The position numbers and the translations under genes were made by a program. This document shows, one piece after another, positions 6,024 through 9,272 of a stretch of 9,272 nt of DNA. This DNA is from Coriobacteriales bacterium (lineage in GTDB: Bacteria; Actinomycetota; Coriobacteriia; Coriobacteriales; UBA8131): NCBI GenBank assembly GCA_031274985.1, contig JAISPK010000144.1, positions 1 to 9,272 on the forward strand. Direction: 5' to 3'. Below the pieces are notes generated by a model that was given only the letters and a program-made list of their open reading frames with translations, was not told where the DNA came from and did no database searches. How positions within the stretch are numbered: the stretch's first letter is position 1; each line of letters begins with the position of its first letter.

Positions 6024-6044
6024 TAAATCCGCAGATAAATCCGC
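6024..6044 (-). promoter_or_regulatory. 9-bp tandem direct repeat upstream of the redox operon
   Basis: TAAATCCGC occurs at 6024-6032 and 6036-6044, 12 bp apart (GCGGATTTA twice on the minus strand). It sits just upstream of the palindrome and of any promoter for the leftward redox operon, where a tandem-binding activator could act. The function is inferred from position only. Confidence 0.35.
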
Positions 6045-6069
6045 CTTTCTTACCCCCCTCAGGCAAACA

Positions 6070-6109
6070 CAACAACCCCTCCTCAAGTTTTCTTTTGGAG
6101 GGGTTGTTG
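6070..6109 (-). terminator. Hairpin terminator after the surface-protein gene
   Basis: Bases 6070-6082 (CAACAACCCCTCC) pair perfectly with 6097-6109 in a 13-bp stem with a 14-nt loop. It lies 32 nt beyond the stop of the leftward surface-protein gene. The following minus-strand sequence, TGTTTGCC, is modestly T-rich. It separates the surface-protein transcript from the redox operon. The whole gap 5921-6141 holds this terminator, the two putative control elements and the ribosome site, with no further gene visible. Confidence 0.75.
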
Positions 6110-6141
6110 CTGTGGAGCGATTTGAGTCAGAGTTGCCTGGT

Positions 6142-9100
6142 CTATGCCTCGTCGCCCAGGTCTGGCTCATCAAGGTGCTGTACTTCGGTCTTGGAGAGAT
6201 ACGCGCTCACAAAAAGCGCAATGGTGCTCACCGAGCCGAGTGCCAGCAGGGCAATGAACAGTGCTGAGAACTCGTCAAACAGGGTCATCTCCATAACAAG
6301 GTTCTGCGTCAAGACGAACAGCACCAGCTCGGCCAGAGTCGCAACGATACCAACAAGCAGGAGTCCGCGAGTGATCCAGGAATGCCGATACCGCTTTTTG
6401 CCCCAGCCCTCAGCAACCAGAGGATCATCTGAATCCACTCTCTTGCGCTGTACAAAGCGGATCAGTCCAAACAGGAACACGAGAGCCAACAGCAACGTGC
6501 AGATCAGATTAACCAGCGACCATTTGTCCTCAGCTGCGGCCTTGGATTCCGGCAACTGCTGCGGATTGATGTTGGTCTGTGGCGTCAAAGTTGGTGGCTG
6601 TGTCTGCAGGATCGTCGTCTCGCTCGGTTGCGGCACGTACACGGTTGGACCAGCCGGCGGATAGACTATCGTGGTGACATTTGGTGGTGGCGGCGGCGGT
6701 GGCGGCGGTGGCGTGACCTGATTGGCTACCCACACGGCATAGAGGTTCATGTGCCCGTTAACCGTGGTGGTTGCGCCAGGCCAGTGCGTAGCATCCGTAT
6801 AGATCGACCCGTACGGGTTGTTGAACGCCCAACCGCCAAAGGTGTAGCCTTCGCGGGCGAGAGAGCCTCTTGTTGCAATGGTTGCCGTGCTGCCCTGCAG
6901 GTGGGTCGTTGGTGCAGGCACGCTGCCGGAGGTATGGAAGTACGAGTAATACGATATCGTGCAATACGGCCCGGCCGTTACCTCAAAGTTCACCGTAACC
7001 CTCACCTTGCTGTCTTGCTGAACCGCAAAGGTCACCGGATAAACGCCCGCTTTTGCCTCCATAATGCCCGCAACTTTGAGCACCGTTGGGATAAAGGTAC
7101 TGTCATTGGTGGTTATGGCATGGGCGTTGGCCTTAGAAACGTAGTCAGGCGTGCCGCTCGCAAGCCAGACAGCAGCTTGTGCCTCGGTCATTTTTACGTG
7201 ATACGCCGTTATAGCATAGCGGGGACTGCCGTCGATCTCGTCGCCATTCATCACTATGAAGTTCACGGTACACGCAACCGTGCTGTCTTCTCCCACCTCA
7301 AAGGTTATCGGGTAAACACCTTCCAGCGCCTCGGCAACCCCGCTTCTCCACTGCACCGTGGCCAGGGCTCCGTCCGATATCCTCAGAGCATGGGCCTTTG
7401 CCTCGCCAATATAGTCTGCTTCGCCGGCCAGGAAGGCAGCGGTCTCATCGACAGTCATGTAGATATAGCTGGCAGCGATGGAATAGCGGGGATTGCCGTC
7501 GATGACATCGCCGTCCATGACCACAAAGTTCACGGTCACAAAAACGCCGGGGTCCTGTGCCACTTCAAAGGTGACGGGGTAGATGTCTTCTGCCACGGAA
7601 ATCGTGCCGGACTTCCACTGAGCGTTAGCTGAGCCGGGAAGGCCATCGATCTTCTTGGCATGGGCGTTGGCCCGGGCAACATAGGAGGCACCGCTTGGGT
7701 GGGCGGCCAGGAAGGCAGCAGCCTCGGCGGTAGTCATATACACATGACTCGCGGCCAGTGCATACCGGGGATTGCCGTCGATGACGTCTCCTTCCATTAC
7801 CACGAAGTTCACCGTAACCGAAACGGCGGGATCTTCTGCTACCGCAAAGGTCACCGGATAGATGCCTTCGAATTCATAGATTGAACCGAGTACCCACTGC
7901 GCAGTGGCGCTTCCGGCAGGGTCGGAGTGCTTGATGGCATCTGCCTGCGCTTCAGCCACGTAGTCAGCTCCGGTGGGAGGCTTGGCCAGGAAGGCCTTTG
8001 CCTCGTCGAGGGTCATAAAGACGTGGTTGGCAGAGAGAGCATAGCGCTCATCGCCGTCGATGACGTCGCCATCCTTAACCACAAAGTTCACGCTTATGGC
8101 AACCGTTGGATCCTGTCCCACATAAAACTCCACGGGATAGATATCCTCGGCAGCCTCGATGCTGCCCGTCCCCTTCACTGGCGTGGCGGTGCCGGTTCCT
8201 TCGGTAATCCTTGCGCGGACTTTTGCCGCTTTGAGGTAGGCTGCGTCACTGGCTCCTGCTGCTATGAAGTCCTGAGCCTCAGCCACGGTCATAAAGACGT
8301 TGTTGCCCACGATGACATACTTATTGTTGTTATCGATGACATGGCCGTCTTCAATGATGAACTTCACCGTCACGGTGGCGCTTGGATCGTCTATCACCTC
8401 AAAGGTGATGAAGTAATCTCCCGGCTGGGCCTTGATGGCGCTGCCTTGCTGGAGCCGTACCGGGGCAACGCTTCCGTCTTCGATCTTCAAGGCATGGGCG
8501 TTGGCGCGAGACACATAGTTATCGCTCGTCGCCGGTATCGCCAGAAATTCTGCGGCCTGAGTCACCGTCATGGCAACGTGATTGGCGCTGATGGCATACT
8601 CATCGTTGCCCCCGATGATGCCGTCAAGCACGGCTACTCTGGTGGTCTTCGTGATGGTGTCGTCTGCGGTAACGGCAAACACCACATCATAGACACCTTC
8701 TGCCGCGGTGAGCGTACTGCTTTTTACGAAGATGCCCGTGGGCTCGCCATCGAGGTCTCTGGCATAGGCGTGAGCAAGATCGATGTAGTCCCCGTCCGTT
8801 GCCGGCAGGAAGACTTTGACATCCTCGAGTGTTATTTTGACGGCGTCGTCAGCATAGATGCGATAGCGGTCAGAAACCACAAACGCTACCGTTACGGTGG
8901 TGGCGGGCTCTTCGGCAATCCGGAAGGTTACCTGATAGGTGCCTTCTGCAAAGCTAAAAGCCGGAGCGCACACCACGTGAGTGGCATCCACCGTGCCGAT
9001 GTCAGCAGAGCCGTCTATGGTCTGAACATGGGCATTCGCCTCAGCAATGAAGTTGCTGCCTGCGTTAATGAATGCTTTTGCAGCGGCAACGTTAAGGTAG

Positions 9101-9272
9101 ACGTTGTTTGCGATGATCTGGAACTTATCGCTGTGTTCTTCCTCGTCGCCATCAGACACGACAAAGCGCACGGTAACCGTGGTAGCAGGCTCTTCAGCAA
9201 CCCGGAAGGTGATCCAATAGGTGCCTTCCTTTGCCTGGAACACGGGGTCGATGCCCTGCCAGTGAACATCGA
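6142..9272 (-). CDS. Large repeat-containing membrane-anchored surface protein (5' end outside window)
   Basis: The frame is open from the right edge of the window to the stop at 6142, giving 1042 complete codons and no visible start, so the N-terminus and signal peptide are missing. Residue numbers here count from the GTG at 9243, an ordinary internal valine. Residues 1-759 are tandem 84-93-residue repeats, likely beta-rich Ig-like modules with one short helix each. Residues 760-837 form a Flg_new/InlB-type domain (GYTFGGWAF... to NLYAVW). A run of ten prolines (845-854) and a Pro/Thr/Gln-rich linker to about 900 would span the cell wall. Three membrane helices (909-930, 956-979, 993-1016) and an acidic tail follow. 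No LPXTG sorting motif is seen, so anchoring is by the membrane helices. The role is probably adhesion or surface structure; no enzyme motif is visible. Similar architecture is common in Coriobacteriia surface proteins (recalled, not searched). Confidence 0.9.
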   Translation of the reverse strand, partial: DVHWQGIDPVFQAKEGTYWITFRVAEEPATTVTVRFVVSDGDEEEHSDKFQIIANNVYLNVAAAKAFINAGSNFIAEANAHVQTIDGSADIGTVDATHVVCAPAFSFAEGTYQVTFRIAEEPATTVTVAFVVSDRYRIYADDAVKITLEDVKVFLPATDGDYIDLAHAYARDLDGEPTGIFVKSSTLTAAEGVYDVVFAVTADDTITKTTRVAVLDGIIGGNDEYAISANHVAMTVTQAAEFLAIPATSDNYVSRANAHALKIEDGSVAPVRLQQGSAIKAQPGDYFITFEVIDDPSATVTVKFIIEDGHVIDNNNKYVIVGNNVFMTVAEAQDFIAAGASDAAYLKAAKVRARITEGTGTATPVKGTGSIEAAEDIYPVEFYVGQDPTVAISVNFVVKDGDVIDGDERYALSANHVFMTLDEAKAFLAKPPTGADYVAEAQADAIKHSDPAGSATAQWVLGSIYEFEGIYPVTFAVAEDPAVSVTVNFVVMEGDVIDGNPRYALAASHVYMTTAEAAAFLAAHPSGASYVARANAHAKKIDGLPGSANAQWKSGTISVAEDIYPVTFEVAQDPGVFVTVNFVVMDGDVIDGNPRYSIAASYIYMTVDETAAFLAGEADYIGEAKAHALRISDGALATVQWRSGVAEALEGVYPITFEVGEDSTVACTVNFIVMNGDEIDGSPRYAITAYHVKMTEAQAAVWLASGTPDYVSKANAHAITTNDSTFIPTVLKVAGIMEAKAGVYPVTFAVQQDSKVRVTVNFEVTAGPYCTISYYSYFHTSGSVPAPTTHLQGSTATIATRGSLAREGYTFGGWAFNNPYGSIYTDATHWPGATTTVNGHMNLYAVWVANQVTPPPPPPPPPPNVTTIVYPPAGPTVYVPQPSETTILQTQPPTLTPQTNINPQQLPESKAAAEDKWSLVNLICTLLLALVFLFGLIRFVQRKRVDSDDPLVAEGWGKKRYRHSWITRGLLLVGIVATLAELVLFVLTQNLVMEMTLFDEFSALFIALLALGSVSTIALFVSAYLSKTEVQHLDEPDLGDEA
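6682..6711 (-). repeat. Polyproline run (10 codons) in the surface protein
   Basis: Ten consecutive CCN proline codons (GGN on the plus strand) encode a rigid stalk between the Flg_new-type domain and the membrane anchor. The codons are a mixture of CCA and CCG/CCC, with a GGCGGC-rich complementary strand prone to slippage. In-frame length variation between strains would be expected. Such a run usually needs EF-P for efficient translation. Confidence 0.85.
6967..9272 (-). repeat. Tandem protein-coding repeat array (8 full units plus 1 partial, about 252-279 bp each)
   Basis: Unit borders set by the recurring tyrosine (or phenylalanine) after an acidic linker are: 9272-9124 (partial), 9123-8866, 8865-8599, 8598-8320, 8319-8044, 8043-7765, 7764-7486, 7485-7219 and 7218-6967. 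Each unit runs: YxIxA, then V.MT..EA..FLA, then Y(V/I)..A.AHA, a G-rich turn, then EG.YPVTF.V, then VTVNFVV and an acidic linker such as DGDVIDGNPR. Units at 8043-7765 and 7764-7486 are the most alike, both 93 codons. The unit at 8865-8599 is the most diverged and lacks much of the linker. The array continues past the right edge. Confidence 0.9.

Noticed and set aside
6011..6027. MerR-type promoter reading rightward (CTCCCGTATAGGG region)
   Set aside because: The dyad is poor and no rightward gene lies downstream; it would run into a terminator hairpin and antisense DNA.
5435..6664. Plus-strand open frame of about 400 codons
   Set aside because: It crosses the flavoprotein gene, the intergenic control region with the terminator, and the end of the surface-protein gene, and resembles no protein family.
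6628..7884. Plus-strand open frames opposite the surface-protein repeats
   Set aside because: They echo the repeat periodicity of the minus-strand gene and are rich in H, R and G from reverse-read codons; no ribosome site.
6967..9272. A contractile-tail, toxin-delivery or defence protein
   Set aside because: No toxin, protease, nuclease or secretion-system motif is visible; the repeat plus membrane-anchor layout is that of a common surface protein.

Overview
The window looks like ordinary chromosomal DNA from an anaerobic Gram-positive bacterium. The best guess is Actinobacteria of the class Coriobacteriia (Eggerthella/Slackia-like). This is an inference from three things: the style of the large repeat-built surface protein (Ig-like repeats, one Flg_new/InlB-type domain, polyproline linker, three C-terminal membrane helices), mid-range base composition, and strong AGGAGG-type ribosome sites. 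There is no rRNA or tRNA gene to confirm it.

Layout. Positions 1-154 are a cluster of REP-like repeats that begins with a perfect 82-bp palindrome. A rightward operon follows: a putative promoter (197-224), a possible 30-codon reading frame (250-342), an ABC-transporter ATPase (335-1198) and its ABC-2-type permease (1191-1850). Both junctions are 8-nt stop/start overlaps. A diverged copy of the same repeat family and a small terminator lie at 1860-1932. All remaining genes point left: gapA for glycolytic glyceraldehyde-3-phosphate dehydrogenase (2944-1943) with its own promoter; a two-gene redox operon (5920-3192) with a 4-nt ATGA overlap; and the 3' part of a very large cell-surface protein (9272-6142) whose start lies beyond the window.

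How the genes may work together. The ABC pair should form a small exporter. It lacks the GntR-type regulator that often heads such operons, and the repeat cluster sits where that gene would be. The redox operon pairs a CrtI/RetSat-like FAD oxidoreductase with a reductase that carries FAD, NAD(P) and plant-type [2Fe-2S] domains. The likely route is NAD(P)H to FAD to [2Fe-2S] to the second flavoprotein, which would reduce or desaturate an unknown, probably lipophilic substrate. Its upstream region carries a perfect 19-bp palindrome and a 9-bp direct repeat, so it probably has a dedicated regulator encoded elsewhere. The surface protein carries at least eight complete 84-93-residue repeats and is anchored by its C-terminal membrane helices.

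I see no CRISPR array, phage gene, transposase or clear novel defence system. The most interesting leads are the two-flavoprotein redox operon with its palindromic control region, and the repeat mosaic flanking the ABC operon.
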